DNA of 64,000 nt, taken from NCBI GenBank assembly GCA_003241785.1, contig QFPW01000009.1, positions 83,451 to 147,450 on the forward strand. The letters run 5' to 3'. Shown here in pieces: positions 42,593 through 50,734 of the stretch. Source of the DNA: Rhodovulum sulfidophilum (lineage in GTDB: Bacteria > Pseudomonadota > Alphaproteobacteria > Rhodobacterales > Rhodobacteraceae). The notes under the pieces are model-generated. The model saw only the letters and a list, made by a program, of their open reading frames with translations. It was not told the origin of the DNA and did not search any database. Every line of letters starts with the position of its first letter. Position 1 is the first letter of the stretch. Made by a program: the position numbers and the translations under genes.

Positions 42593-44677
42593 ATGAGCCG
42601 CCCGGAAATCCTGTTCCCGCTCTTCGGCGAGCTGACCGGCCTTCCGGGCGTCGGGCCGAAGGGGGCGAAGCTCTTCGAGAAGCTCGGGGTCACCAAGCCC
42701 GCCGACCTGGTCCTGACGCTGCCGACCGGCGTCGTCGACCGGCGGCTCCGGCCGAGCGTGCTCGGCGCGCGGCTGCCCGAGGTCGTCACCGTCGAGGTCG
42801 AGATCGGCGCGCATCACCCGGCGGCGCGCAAGGGCCGGCCCTACCGGATCGACGTGCGCGACGCCGAGACCGATTTCCACCTCGTCTTCTTCCATCCCCG
42901 CGCCGACTGGCTGCGCCAGACCTTCCCCGAGGGCGAGCGGCGCATCGTCTCGGGACGCGCCGAGATCTTCGACGGGATCGCGCAGATGGCGCATCCGGAC
43001 TATGTGCTGCGCCCCGGGCCGGAGACGGAGCTGCCGGATTACGAGCCGGTCTATCCGCTGACCCAGGGGCTGACGAGCCGCGCCTTCGGCAAGGCGGCGC
43101 GGGCCGCGCTCGACCTGGCGCCCGACCTGCCCGAATGGATCGAGCCGAGCGTGATGCGCGCGCGCGGATGGCTCGGCTGGCGCGCGGCGCTCGGCGCGGC
43201 GCACGCGCCGGAAGGGGCGGGCGATCTCGCGCCCGAGACCCCGGTCCGCGCGCGCCTCGCCTATGACGAGTTCCTCGCGCATCAGCTGACGCTCGCGCTC
43301 GCCCGCGCGCATATGAAGCGGCCGAAGGGCTACCAGACCGAGGGCGACGGCCGGCTGCGCGCGCTGGTGCTCGGCAAGCTGCCCTACCGCCCCACCGGCG
43401 CGCAGGAGCGCGCGGTGGCCGAGATCGCCGCCGACATGGCGGCGTCGATCCGGATGAACCGGCTGCTGCAGGGCGATGTCGGCTCGGGCAAGACGCTGGT
43501 CGCCTTCCTCGCGATGCTGGCGGCGGTCGAATCCGGCGGCCAGGCGGCGATGATGGCGCCGACCGAGATCCTCGCCCGGCAGCATCTCGCTGGCCTTGCC
43601 CCGCTCGCGGCGCGCGCGGGGGTGCGCGTCGAGCTCCTGACCGGCCGCGACAAGGGGGCTGAGCGCGCGACGAAGCTCGCGGCGCTGGCCGAGGGGCGGA
43701 TCGACGTGCTCGTCGGCACGCACGCGCTTTTCCAGTCCGACGTCGCCTTCCACGACCTGCGGCTCGCGGTGGTGGACGAGCAGCACCGGTTCGGCGTCGA
43801 GCAGCGCAAGGAGCTCGGCTCCAAGGGGCGGGCGGTAGACATCCTCGTCATGACCGCGACGCCGATCCCGCGCAGCCTCGCCTTGGCGCGATACGGCGAC
43901 ATGGACGTCTCGGTGCTCGACGAGAAGCCGCCGGGGCGGCGGCCGGTGAAGACCGCCCTCGTCTCCGCCGGGCGGATCGACGAGATCATCGACCACCTGC
44001 GCAAGGCGCTCGCCGAAGGGCGGCAGGCCTATTGGGTCTGCCCGCTGGTCGAGGAATCCGACGTCGCCGAGATGACCGCCGCCGAGGAGCGGTACCGCGC
44101 GCTCGGGGCGGCGCTGGGCGAGGGCGTGGGGCTCGTCCACGGCCAGATGCCGCCGGCGCGCAAGGACGCGGCGATGGCGGATTTCATCGCCGGCCGGCTG
44201 CGGCTCCTCGTCGCCACCACGGTGATCGAGGTCGGCGTCGACGTGCCGAACGCCTCGATCATGGTGATCGAGGGCGCGCAGCATTTCGGCCTCGCGCAGC
44301 TGCACCAGCTGCGCGGCCGGGTCGGGCGGGGCGCGGCCGAGTCGACCTGCATCCTGCTCTACGACCCGCCGCTCGGCGACGCGGCCGAGGCGCGGCTTCG
44401 GATCATGCGCGAGACCGAGGACGGATTCGCGATCGCCGAGGAGGACCTGCGCCTGAGGGGCGCGGGCGATCTGATCGGCACCGCGCAATCGGGCCTGCCC
44501 CGGTTCCGGATCGCCGATCTCGAGACCCAGTCCGCGCTGATGCGCGTGGCGCAGGACGACGCGCGGATGCTGCTCGCACAGGATCCGGGGCTTACGTCGA
44601 AACGCGGCGAGGCGGCGCGGGTGCTCCTGCACCTGATGGAGCGCGACAAGGCGATTCGGCTGCTCGGCGTCGGCTAA
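42593..44677 (+). CDS. recG: ATP-dependent DNA helicase RecG
   Basis: 694 residues. Remodels stalled replication forks and branched DNA. N-terminal wedge domain with the GVGPKGAKLFEKLG helix-hairpin-helix start, then helicase motifs: Walker A GDVGSGKTLVAFL, Walker B VVDEQHRFGVEQ, motif III MTATPIPRSLAL, and the C-terminal QLHQLRGRVGRG motif VI. ATG 42593 keeps the usual family start; its ribosome site (GAGG) is weak. An SOS-type operator region begins 19 bases past the stop. Confidence 0.96.
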   Translation: MSRPEILFPLFGELTGLPGVGPKGAKLFEKLGVTKPADLVLTLPTGVVDRRLRPSVLGARLPEVVTVEVEIGAHHPAARKGRPYRIDVRDAETDFHLVFFHPRADWLRQTFPEGERRIVSGRAEIFDGIAQMAHPDYVLRPGPETELPDYEPVYPLTQGLTSRAFGKAARAALDLAPDLPEWIEPSVMRARGWLGWRAALGAAHAPEGAGDLAPETPVRARLAYDEFLAHQLTLALARAHMKRPKGYQTEGDGRLRALVLGKLPYRPTGAQERAVAEIAADMAASIRMNRLLQGDVGSGKTLVAFLAMLAAVESGGQAAMMAPTEILARQHLAGLAPLAARAGVRVELLTGRDKGAERATKLAALAEGRIDVLVGTHALFQSDVAFHDLRLAVVDEQHRFGVEQRKELGSKGRAVDILVMTATPIPRSLALARYGDMDVSVLDEKPPGRRPVKTALVSAGRIDEIIDHLRKALAEGRQAYWVCPLVEESDVAEMTAAEERYRALGAALGEGVGLVHGQMPPARKDAAMADFIAGRLRLLVATTVIEVGVDVPNASIMVIEGAQHFGLAQLHQLRGRVGRGAAESTCILLYDPPLGDAAEARLRIMRETEDGFAIAEEDLRLRGAGDLIGTAQSGLPRFRIADLETQSALMRVAQDDARMLLAQDPGLTSKRGEAARVLLHLMERDKAIRLLGVG

Positions 44678-44695
44678 GCCCCGGATTCCGCTCTT

Positions 44696-44710
44696 GTTCC
44701 TGCTATGTTC
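44696..44710 (+). promoter_or_regulatory. LexA-type SOS box 1 (GTTC-N7-GTTC)
   Basis: GTTC at 44696-44699 and 44707-44710 with exactly 7 bases between, the known alphaproteobacterial LexA site form. It lies just upstream of a -35-like TTGACT (44719-44724). Confidence 0.85.
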
Positions 44711-44718
44711 CGATTTTC

Positions 44719-44749
44719 TTGACTCAGGGTTAAGAATCGGGAACATTAT
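44719..44749 (+). promoter_or_regulatory. Promoter flanked by two SOS boxes
   Basis: TTGACT (44719-44724), a 19-base spacer and CATTAT (44744-44749) make a candidate sigma70 promoter. Its -10 lies inside SOS box 2, so LexA bound there would block RNA polymerase. The spacer is longer than ideal. Confidence 0.6.
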
Positions 44750-44755
44750 AGGAAC
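44741..44755 (-). promoter_or_regulatory. LexA-type SOS box 2 (inverted)
   Basis: GAAC at 44741-44744 and 44752-44755 with 7 bases between: the exact reverse complement form of box 1. The two boxes face each other across the promoter. Confidence 0.85.
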
Positions 44756-44781
44756 AAAGCAGATCACCCGGAGAACAAACG

Positions 44782-44904
44782 ATGATTTCCGAGCTTGCCC
44801 GCCTGCTGAATACCGCTCCCGCCAGGATCGCCTATGAGACGCTCGGTCTGACGGGGCTCTGCGCCACGCTCATCGCCGTCTTCTGCCTGCCGGCCTTCGC
44901 CTGA
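44782..44904 (+). CDS. SOS-controlled 40-residue membrane peptide (SidA-like candidate)
   Basis: Short frame of 40 codons, missed by usual length cut-offs. Sequence: an amphipathic start MISELARLLNTAPARIAYETLG followed by one hydrophobic segment (about 21-40) that ends at the stop, so a single-pass inner-membrane peptide. A good ribosome site (CCGGAG, 8 bases before ATG) precedes it and a perfect terminator follows. Two LexA-type boxes bracket its promoter, so it should be made only after DNA damage. Caulobacter makes a comparably small SOS-induced membrane peptide, SidA, that stops division; this protein may do the same. Homology to SidA is not claimed. Confidence 0.75.
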   Translation: MISELARLLNTAPARIAYETLGLTGLCATLIAVFCLPAFA

Positions 44905-44987
44905 TCGCCTTTCCGATCGCCTTGCCCGCGGTGCCTGGCGCGGACCGCCTCTCCGCGCACCTGTCGACTGCCCTGACACCGCCACCT

Positions 44988-45018
44988 GGCCGCGCCCCAC
45001 GGGAGGCGCGGCCTTTTT
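44988..45018 (+). terminator. Rho-independent terminator of the SOS peptide unit
   Basis: GGCCGCGCC (44988-44996) and GGCGCGGCC (45005-45013) form a 9-base perfect stem with an 8-base loop, followed by five T. It lies 84 bases after the small stop codon and isolates the unit from map. Confidence 0.92.
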
Positions 45019-45074
45019 CGTTCCGGCCGCGCGCGCCGTGGCCGCGGCGGGCGATTCCGTGTAAGCGGGAGAGC

Positions 45075-45824
45075 ATGACGATCACCAACCAGGATGAACT
45101 CGACGGGCTGCGCGAGATCGGCCGCGTCGTCGCGAACACGATGACCGCGATGGCGCGGGCGCTCGAGCCCGGCATGACGACCCGCGAGCTCGACGACATC
45201 GGCCGCGCGCTTCTGGAGCACGAGGGCGCGCGCTCGGCGCCGGAGACGACCTACGGCTTTCCCGGCGCCACCTGCGTCAGCGTGAACGAGGAGATCGCCC
45301 ATGGCATCCCCGGCGCGCGGCGGCTGGCGAAGGGCGATCTCGTCAACATCGACGTCTCGGCCTCGAAGAACGGCTTCTTCGCCGACACCGGCGCCACGTA
45401 CCGCGTTCCGCCGGTCCGCGCGGCGTTGGAGCGGCTGTGCCGCGACGGGCGGCGCGCGGCGGAGATCGGGATCGCCCAGGTCGGCGCCGGCCGGCCGATC
45501 GCCGGCATCGGCGCGGCGGTCGGGCGTTTCGCGCGCGCCAGGGGCTACACGCTGATCCGCGACCTCCACAGCCACGGCGTCGGCCGCGCGTTGCACGAGT
45601 ACCCGGACGCGGTGGCGACCTGGCCCAACCCCGCCGACAGGCGCCGCATCTCCCGCGGGCTGGTGCTGACGGTCGAGCCCTTCCTGTCGCTGGGCGGTCT
45701 GCGGGCAAGCGAGGACCGCGACGGCTGGACCCTGCGCTCCGAGCCGCGCGCGCCCGTGGTCCAGTACGAGCATACCGTGGTCGCGACCGACCGGGGCGCC
45801 ATCGTCGTCACCCTGCCGGGCTGA
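45075..45824 (+). CDS. map: Type I methionine aminopeptidase
   Basis: 249 residues; removes N-terminal methionine. The metal ligands are all present: D93, D104, H167, E201 and E232, plus the substrate histidine H76. ATG 45075 gives a protein that starts ITNQDELDGLREIGR, as in the family. Short N-terminus, without a zinc-finger extension. Proline-rich loop at about 183-190 is unremarkable. Many Rhodobacterales have more than one map, so this may be a second copy; a terminator upstream makes it a separate unit. Confidence 0.9.
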   Translation: MTITNQDELDGLREIGRVVANTMTAMARALEPGMTTRELDDIGRALLEHEGARSAPETTYGFPGATCVSVNEEIAHGIPGARRLAKGDLVNIDVSASKNGFFADTGATYRVPPVRAALERLCRDGRRAAEIGIAQVGAGRPIAGIGAAVGRFARARGYTLIRDLHSHGVGRALHEYPDAVATWPNPADRRRISRGLVLTVEPFLSLGGLRASEDRDGWTLRSEPRAPVVQYEHTVVATDRGAIVVTLPG

Positions 45825-45831
45825 AGCGCGC

Positions 45832-46239
45832 TCAGCGGTGCCGGCTGCGCGCCAGCGCGACCTGGATCGCCGGGAAGAAGGCCAGCGTGATCTCGCTCAG
45901 GAGGCCGAGCCAGCCCGGCGCCCGGCCATAGGCGCGCAGGAACTGGTCGAGCGTATCCCCGAGGCTGGTCGAGAGCGCCGCCTCGGCGACCACCAGCAGC
46001 ACGAAGGTCATGGTCCCCATCACCGCCGCCTGCGGCAGGCTGCGGCGCATGCCGAACCGGTTGATCAGCGCCCGCGACGCCACCCAGGCGATGACCAGCA
46101 CCACCGGCACCTCGAGCAGCGCGGTCAGCGTATGGCCGATCATCGGCGCGAAGAGATAGGCGCGCAGCACGTTCCCGACCACGCGGATCAGGAAGAGGAT
46201 CGCGAAGTAGACGAGGGCCGCGCGGAAGGTCGCTGCCAT
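45832..46239 (-). CDS. Uncharacterised four-helix membrane protein
   Basis: 135 residues with four hydrophobic segments (about 5-25, 30-55, 65-90, 105-130) and a basic C-terminus. I do not recognise the family. It begins 11 bases after the IscU-like gene on the same strand, so the two are probably cotranscribed. ATG 46239 was chosen for its position and for the hydrophobic start MAATFRAALVYFAILFLIRVV. Function unknown. Confidence 0.75.
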   Translation of the reverse strand: MAATFRAALVYFAILFLIRVVGNVLRAYLFAPMIGHTLTALLEVPVVLVIAWVASRALINRFGMRRSLPQAAVMGTMTFVLLVVAEAALSTSLGDTLDQFLRAYGRAPGWLGLLSEITLAFFPAIQVALARSRHR

Positions 46240-46250
46240 GCCGTCCCCGC

Positions 46251-46697
46251 TCAGGCCGCGCGCGCGGCTTCGTCGATCGCGTCGAGCGTCGCCTCGATCG
46301 CGAGCAAGATCGAATCGTGCCGGTTGCGATAGTCGCGGGCGGGGATCAGCACCTCGTAGCCCTCGAAGGGCGCCTCCGGGACCGGGCCGTTCTCGCGCAG
46401 CATGGCGCGAAGCTGGTCGCGCAGCCGCTGGATCGCGGCGCGATCCACGCCGATCACATGCTGGCCGAGCAGCGCGGCCGAGGCCTGGCCCAGCGCGCAG
46501 GCGCGCACGTCCTGGCCGAAGGCGGTGATCCGGCCCGCCGCGTCGAGGCCGACGTCCACCGTCACGGTGGAGCCGCAGAGCGGGGCGCGCTTTCGCGCGG
46601 TATGGGCGGGGGCGGGCAGCCGCTCGCGATGCGGGATGTCCGTGGCGAGCGCGAGGATACGCTGCGAATAGAGCTTGATCAGATCCTGTTCGGCCAT
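46251..46697 (-). CDS. IscU/NifU-like iron-sulfur scaffold-type protein, third ligand missing
   Basis: 148 residues with the IscU/SufU fold. It keeps C41 (LCGSTVTV) and C67 (RACALGQASAA), the first two cluster ligands. The third cysteine, normally in the C-terminal third, is absent; that region reads IPARDYRNRHDSILLAIEA. It may therefore bind metal differently or serve a non-scaffold role. ATG 46697 is preceded by AAGGCGGGG; an ATG 18 bases earlier is possible. Divergent from hisI across 75 bases. Confidence 0.82.
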   Translation of the reverse strand: MAEQDLIKLYSQRILALATDIPHRERLPAPAHTARKRAPLCGSTVTVDVGLDAAGRITAFGQDVRACALGQASAALLGQHVIGVDRAAIQRLRDQLRAMLRENGPVPEAPFEGYEVLIPARDYRNRHDSILLAIEATLDAIDEAARAA

Positions 46698-46772
46698 GCG
46701 GCCCCGCCTTTGCATTCAGCCCCGGTCCCTCTAGATAGGCCGGAATCATCTGGCGGGAAAGAGGAGCCGCGC

Positions 46773-47135
46773 ATGGCCGCCTTCGACATCTCGAGCCTGC
46801 GCTTCGACGCGCGCGGCCTCATTCCGGCGATCGCCCAGGACCGCGCGGGCGACGTGCTGATGCTGGCCTGGATGAACGCCGAGAGCCTTGGCGAGACGCT
46901 CGCGACCGGGCAGGTCACCTACTGGTCGCGCTCGCGCGGCGAGCTCTGGCGCAAGGGCGCGACCTCGGGCCACGTCCAGCGGCTGGTGGAGCTGCGGGTC
47001 GATTGCGACCGCGACTGCCTGCTCCTGATCGTGGACCAGGAGGGGCCGGCCTGCCACACCAACCGGCGGAGCTGCTTCTACACCGCCGTGCGCGACGGCG
47101 GCGAGGTGATCCTGAGCGAGCCGATGGTCGATTGA
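46773..47135 (+). CDS. hisI: Phosphoribosyl-AMP cyclohydrolase
   Basis: 120 residues, single-domain HisI without the HisE part. Opens the adenine ring of phosphoribosyl-AMP in histidine synthesis. Metal-binding residues visible: D77, D79, D81 with C78, and C94/C101 in the CHTNRRSC motif. GAGGAG precedes the ATG. No other his gene is close. An inverted REP-like pair starts 12 bases after the stop. Confidence 0.95.
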   Translation: MAAFDISSLRFDARGLIPAIAQDRAGDVLMLAWMNAESLGETLATGQVTYWSRSRGELWRKGATSGHVQRLVELRVDCDRDCLLLIVDQEGPACHTNRRSCFYTAVRDGGEVILSEPMVD

Positions 47136-47147
47136 CGGCGGGCATGG

Positions 47148-47240
47148 CGTAGGGTGGGCGATCCCGCCCACCATCCCCCTCCGCCACTCTCGCCGCGCGG
47201 GTCCGATCGCCGGACGGTGGGCGGAATCGCCCACCCTACG
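47148..47240. repeat. Inverted pair of REP-like element, variant B
   Basis: Copies at 47148-47176 and 47212-47240, each one base different from the copy at 32723, facing opposite ways around a 35-base spacer. They lie between convergent hisI and gluQ. The right copy reaches into gluQ: its CTA (47236-47238) is the TAG stop codon of gluQ. Confidence 0.88.
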
Positions 47241-48066
47241 CGGCGACCATCGCCCGGACATCCGCCGGTGTCGCGCCCTCGGCGCGGAGCGTCGCGAGGG
47301 CGCGGGCGTCGTCGCGCTTGGCGAGCCGCTTGCCGTTCGCGTCGCGGATCAGCCGGTGATGGTGCCAGACCGGGACCGGCAGGCCGAGCAGCGCCTGCAG
47401 CAGCCGGTGCAGCGGCGTCGCCTCCCAGAGATCGGCGCCCCGGACCACGTGGCTGATCCCCTGCGCCGCGTCGTCCACCACCACCGCGAGATGGTAGGCG
47501 ACGCCGATGTCGCGCCGGCCGAGCACCACGTCGCCGAGCTCGGCGCGCAGCGCGTCCGGGTCGAGCCTGTGCGTTCCGGGAAAGAGCGGGCCGGTCTCGG
47601 CGAAGGTGAGCCCGTCCCCCGCGCGGTCGAGCGCCGCGCCGAGGTCGAGCCGGATCGCGTCCTCCGGCCGCCGGTCGGCCATCGGCCGGCCGCGGCAGGT
47701 GCCGGGGTAGACCGCCGGTCCCCGGGCGCCCTCCTGCGGCGCGGAAAGCGCCGCGCGGATCTCGGCGCGGGTGCAGGAGCAGGGATAGGTAAGGCCCACC
47801 GCGCCGAGCCGGTCGAGCGCCTCGGCGTAAGCCGGCCCGCGCCCGGACTGGCGCGCCACCGGCTCGGGCCAGGCGAGGCCGAGCCAGCGGAGGTCCTCGA
47901 AAATCCCCGCCTCGTATTCGGGCCGGCTGCGCGTCGTGTCGATATCCTCGATCCGGAGCAGGCATGTCCCGGCCGCGGTCTCGGCGAGGTCCCAGGCCGT
48001 CAGCGCCGAGAAGGCGTGGCCGAGATGCAGCCGCCCCGTCGGCGAGGGCGCGAAGCGCGTGCGCAT
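47236..48066 (-). CDS. gluQ: Glutamyl-Q tRNA(Asp) synthetase
   Basis: 276 residues, a short GluRS-like protein lacking the anticodon-binding domain. It attaches glutamate to queuosine on tRNA(Asp). The ATP motif HLGHAF is at 14-19; KRLAKRD near 245 replaces KMSKS. Cysteines of the zinc site are visible in YPCSCT. The ATG overlaps the stop of the upstream methyltransferase by TGATG. The stop codon TAG is contributed by a REP-like element, so the C-terminus may have been shortened or altered by that insertion. Confidence 0.93.
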   Translation of the reverse strand: MRTRFAPSPTGRLHLGHAFSALTAWDLAETAAGTCLLRIEDIDTTRSRPEYEAGIFEDLRWLGLAWPEPVARQSGRGPAYAEALDRLGAVGLTYPCSCTRAEIRAALSAPQEGARGPAVYPGTCRGRPMADRRPEDAIRLDLGAALDRAGDGLTFAETGPLFPGTHRLDPDALRAELGDVVLGRRDIGVAYHLAVVVDDAAQGISHVVRGADLWEATPLHRLLQALLGLPVPVWHHHRLIRDANGKRLAKRDDARALATLRAEGATPADVRAMVAA

Positions 48067-48656
48067 CAGCGCCGGCGCAGCACGAAGATATCGGCCTTCA
48101 GGTCGGCGCCGGGCAGGAAGCGGCCATATTCGCGGAACGCGATCTCGGCGAAGCCGCAGTCGACGTTCTCGCGGATCCGGCCGACATAATCGGGATTGGT
48201 GCGCGCGAGGTCGGAGAGCGAGAAGACGTAGAGCCCGCCCGGGGGAATGAGCCGCAGCCCCGCGTCGATCACCGAGGCGGGCGCGTATCCGGGCGCGAGG
48301 ATGCCGATGGCGGCGGCGTTGAGATAGGTCCCCGGTTCGACCGGCGGCGCCGCGTCCCATTCCCAGGGCAGGATGGCGCGATAGATCCCGCCGGGCCGCG
48401 CGGTGGCGAAGGCGCGCATCTCCGGATTGGGTTCGAGCCCGTCGATGGCCGAGAAGCCGAGGCTGCGGAGCGCGACCCCGACGAGCCCGGTGCCGGTGCC
48501 GAATTCAATGAGCGGGGCGTCGCGCGCCGCGCCGGCCCCCGCGAGCGCGGCCGCCGCGCGCCGGGGTCCTTCGTAGCCTGTCTCCGCCATCAGCCGGTCG
48601 TAATCCGGCGCCGGCATCAGGTGCAGTTCGTGGATGTCGACGGGTTTCTCGGTCAT
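48066..48656 (-). CDS. Class I SAM-dependent methyltransferase
   Basis: 196 residues: motif I LIEFGTGTGLVGVAL, then GLEPNPEMRAFA and GYAPASVIDAGLRLIPPGGLYVFSLSD. Similar to small-molecule or malonyl-type methyltransferases, but the substrate cannot be told from sequence. Translationally coupled to gluQ (TGATG). It follows trmFO by 32 bases on the same strand, so a three-gene unit trmFO-methyltransferase-gluQ is likely, which hints at an RNA link. Confidence 0.8.
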   Translation of the reverse strand: MTEKPVDIHELHLMPAPDYDRLMAETGYEGPRRAAAALAGAGAARDAPLIEFGTGTGLVGVALRSLGFSAIDGLEPNPEMRAFATARPGGIYRAILPWEWDAAPPVEPGTYLNAAAIGILAPGYAPASVIDAGLRLIPPGGLYVFSLSDLARTNPDYVGRIRENVDCGFAEIAFREYGRFLPGADLKADIFVLRRR

Positions 48657-48688
48657 CGGCCTGCTCCCTGGGACCCGAAGGGCTCAGG

Positions 48689-50065
48689 CTAGACCGCGGC
48701 CGCCTTCGCTGTCGAGAGGGTCAGCCAGTCCGCGAAATCCGCCTTCGCGCGGTCGGTGTAGCCCTTGTAGCGCTCGCGCCGGCCGCGCCGCCCGCCCCGC
48801 GCCGCCTCGAGCGGCGGGAAGAGGCCGAAGTTCACGTTCATCGGCTGGAAGGTCTTCGCATCCGCCCCGCCGGTGATGTGGCGCACCAGCGATCCCATCG
48901 CGGTGGTCTGGGGCGGGGGCGGGAGGTCGCGGCCGAGCCGTTCGGCCGCCGCCATCCGGCCCGCGAGCAGGCCCATCGCGGCGCTCTCGACATAGCCCTC
49001 GACGCCGGTGATCTGGCCCGCGAAGCGCAGCCGGGGCTCGGCGCGCAGGCGCAGCCGGTCGTCGAGCAGCCGCGGCGAGTTCAGGAAGGTGTTGCGGTGG
49101 ATGCCGCCGAGCCGGGCGAAACCGGCGTTCTCGAGCCCCGGGATCATGCGCAGCACCTCGGTCTGCGCGCCGTATTTCATCTTGGTCTGGAAGCCCACGA
49201 TGTTGAAGAGCGTGCCAAGCGCGTTGTCGCGCCGAAGCTGCACCACCGCGTAGGGCTTCTTCTCGGGCGCGTGCGCGTTGGTGAGGCCGACCGGCTTCAT
49301 CGGCCCGAAGCGCAGCGTCTCGCGGCCGCGCTCGGCCATCACCTCGATCGGCAGGCAGCCGTCGAAATAGGGCGTGTCGGTCTCGCCTTCGCGGAACTCG
49401 GTCTTCTCGGCGGCGAGCAGCGCGTCGATGAAGGCCTCGTACTGGTCCCGGTCCATCGGGCAGTTGAGATAGGCCGTGCGCTCCTCCTCGGTCTCGCCCT
49501 TGTCGTAGCGGGACTGGAACCAGGCCTTGGAAAGGTCGATCGTGTCGAAATGGATGATGGGTGCGATCGCGTCGAAGAAGGCGAGCGCGCTCTCGTCGGT
49601 GCGGGCGCGGATCGCCTCGGCGAGCGCGGGCGAGGTCAGGGGGCCAGTCGCGACGATCACGCTCGACCAGTCCTCGGGCGGCAGGCCCGCGACCTCGCCC
49701 CGGTCGATGGTGACGAGCGGATGCGCCTCGAGCCGGGCGGTGACGGCGGCGGAGAAAGGGTCGCGGTCGACCGCGAGCGCGCCGCCCGCCGGCAGGGAAT
49801 GCGCGTCGGCCATCGCCATGACGAGGCCGCCGCCCGCGCGCATCTCCCAGTGCAGGAGGCCGACGGCGTTGTTCTCGTCGTCGTCGGAGCGGAAGGAGTT
49901 CGAGCAGACCATCTCGGCGAGCCCGTCGGTGCGATGGGCGAAGGTGCCGGTGACGGGGCGCATCTCGTGCAGGATCACGGGGACCCCGGCCTCCGCCGCC
50001 TGCCAGGCGGCTTCGGATCCGGCCATGCCGCCGCCGATGATGTGGATGGGTAAGGGCGCGCTCAT
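48689..50065 (-). CDS. trmFO: Folate/FAD-dependent tRNA U54 methyltransferase TrmFO
   Basis: 458 residues. Makes m5U54 in the T-loop of tRNA using methylene-tetrahydrofolate and FAD, in place of TrmA. N-terminal FAD motif IIGGGMAGSEAA (9-20), MVCSNSFRSDD, YLNCPMDRDQYEAF and a C-terminal HITGGADAKTFQPMNVNFGLFP stretch, all family signatures. First gene of the probable trmFO-methyltransferase-gluQ unit. Confidence 0.96.
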   Translation of the reverse strand: MSAPLPIHIIGGGMAGSEAAWQAAEAGVPVILHEMRPVTGTFAHRTDGLAEMVCSNSFRSDDDENNAVGLLHWEMRAGGGLVMAMADAHSLPAGGALAVDRDPFSAAVTARLEAHPLVTIDRGEVAGLPPEDWSSVIVATGPLTSPALAEAIRARTDESALAFFDAIAPIIHFDTIDLSKAWFQSRYDKGETEEERTAYLNCPMDRDQYEAFIDALLAAEKTEFREGETDTPYFDGCLPIEVMAERGRETLRFGPMKPVGLTNAHAPEKKPYAVVQLRRDNALGTLFNIVGFQTKMKYGAQTEVLRMIPGLENAGFARLGGIHRNTFLNSPRLLDDRLRLRAEPRLRFAGQITGVEGYVESAAMGLLAGRMAAAERLGRDLPPPPQTTAMGSLVRHITGGADAKTFQPMNVNFGLFPPLEAARGGRRGRRERYKGYTDRAKADFADWLTLSTAKAAAV

Positions 50066-50135
50066 GGCGCGAGCCTCTAGGCGAGAATCGCCCGGAAGGG
50101 AAGTGCCGGGGCGGAGGGCCGCCCCGGCGACGACG

Positions 50136-50558
50136 TCAGGCGAGCCCGCGGTTCCGGCCGAGATAGGCGTCGACCGAGAGCGCGCCCGGCCCGGAGGCGA
50201 TGAGCGTGAGGAAGCCGCCCGCGATGGTGAGGTTCTTCGCGAAGTTGATCATCTGGCCCATGCGCTCCATGCCCTCCAGCCCCTGGGCCGGCAGGTAATG
50301 GAAGAAATAGGCGGCGACGACGCAGAAGACCGCGAGCGCGAGCGCGGCCCAGCGGGTCTGGAAGCCGACGAGGATCGCGAGGCCGCCGAGGGCCTCGATC
50401 GCGATCGCGGGGAAGGCCATGAAGCCGGGCAGGCCGCCCGAGGCGGTATAGGCCATCGTGCCCTGGATGTCCCCGAGCTTGCCGAAGCCGGCCTGGATGA
50501 ACATGAAGGACAGCAGGATGCGGGCGACGAGCAGCAGCGGCGCGTTGAGGTTCGTCAT
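50136..50558 (-). CDS. DoxX-family membrane protein
   Basis: 140 residues, four membrane helices, with the DoxX pattern LLVARILLSFMFIQAGFGKLGDIQG and MNxAKNLTIAGGFLTLIASG-like C-terminal part (INFAKNLTIAGGFL). It is more typical of DoxX than the one at 1965. ATG 50558 keeps the conserved start and is preceded by GAGAG. Role uncertain; the family is tied to redox or sulfur stress in several bacteria. Confidence 0.85.
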   Translation of the reverse strand: MTNLNAPLLLVARILLSFMFIQAGFGKLGDIQGTMAYTASGGLPGFMAFPAIAIEALGGLAILVGFQTRWAALALAVFCVVAAYFFHYLPAQGLEGMERMGQMINFAKNLTIAGGFLTLIASGPGALSVDAYLGRNRGLA

Positions 50559-50734
50559 CGGGTCTCTCGCGTTGAACGGCGCGACCGGGCGCCTCGTCCC
50601 CGATAGCAGACGCCGGCCGTGAACGCACCGATGCATTTAGACAAGGTGAGTTTCCGGAACGGCATAAAACCGGCGATTTGGCCGGCTTTATTTCCCGGAA
50701 GGGACAGAATGACGAGGCGCCCGGGGGCGGAGGA

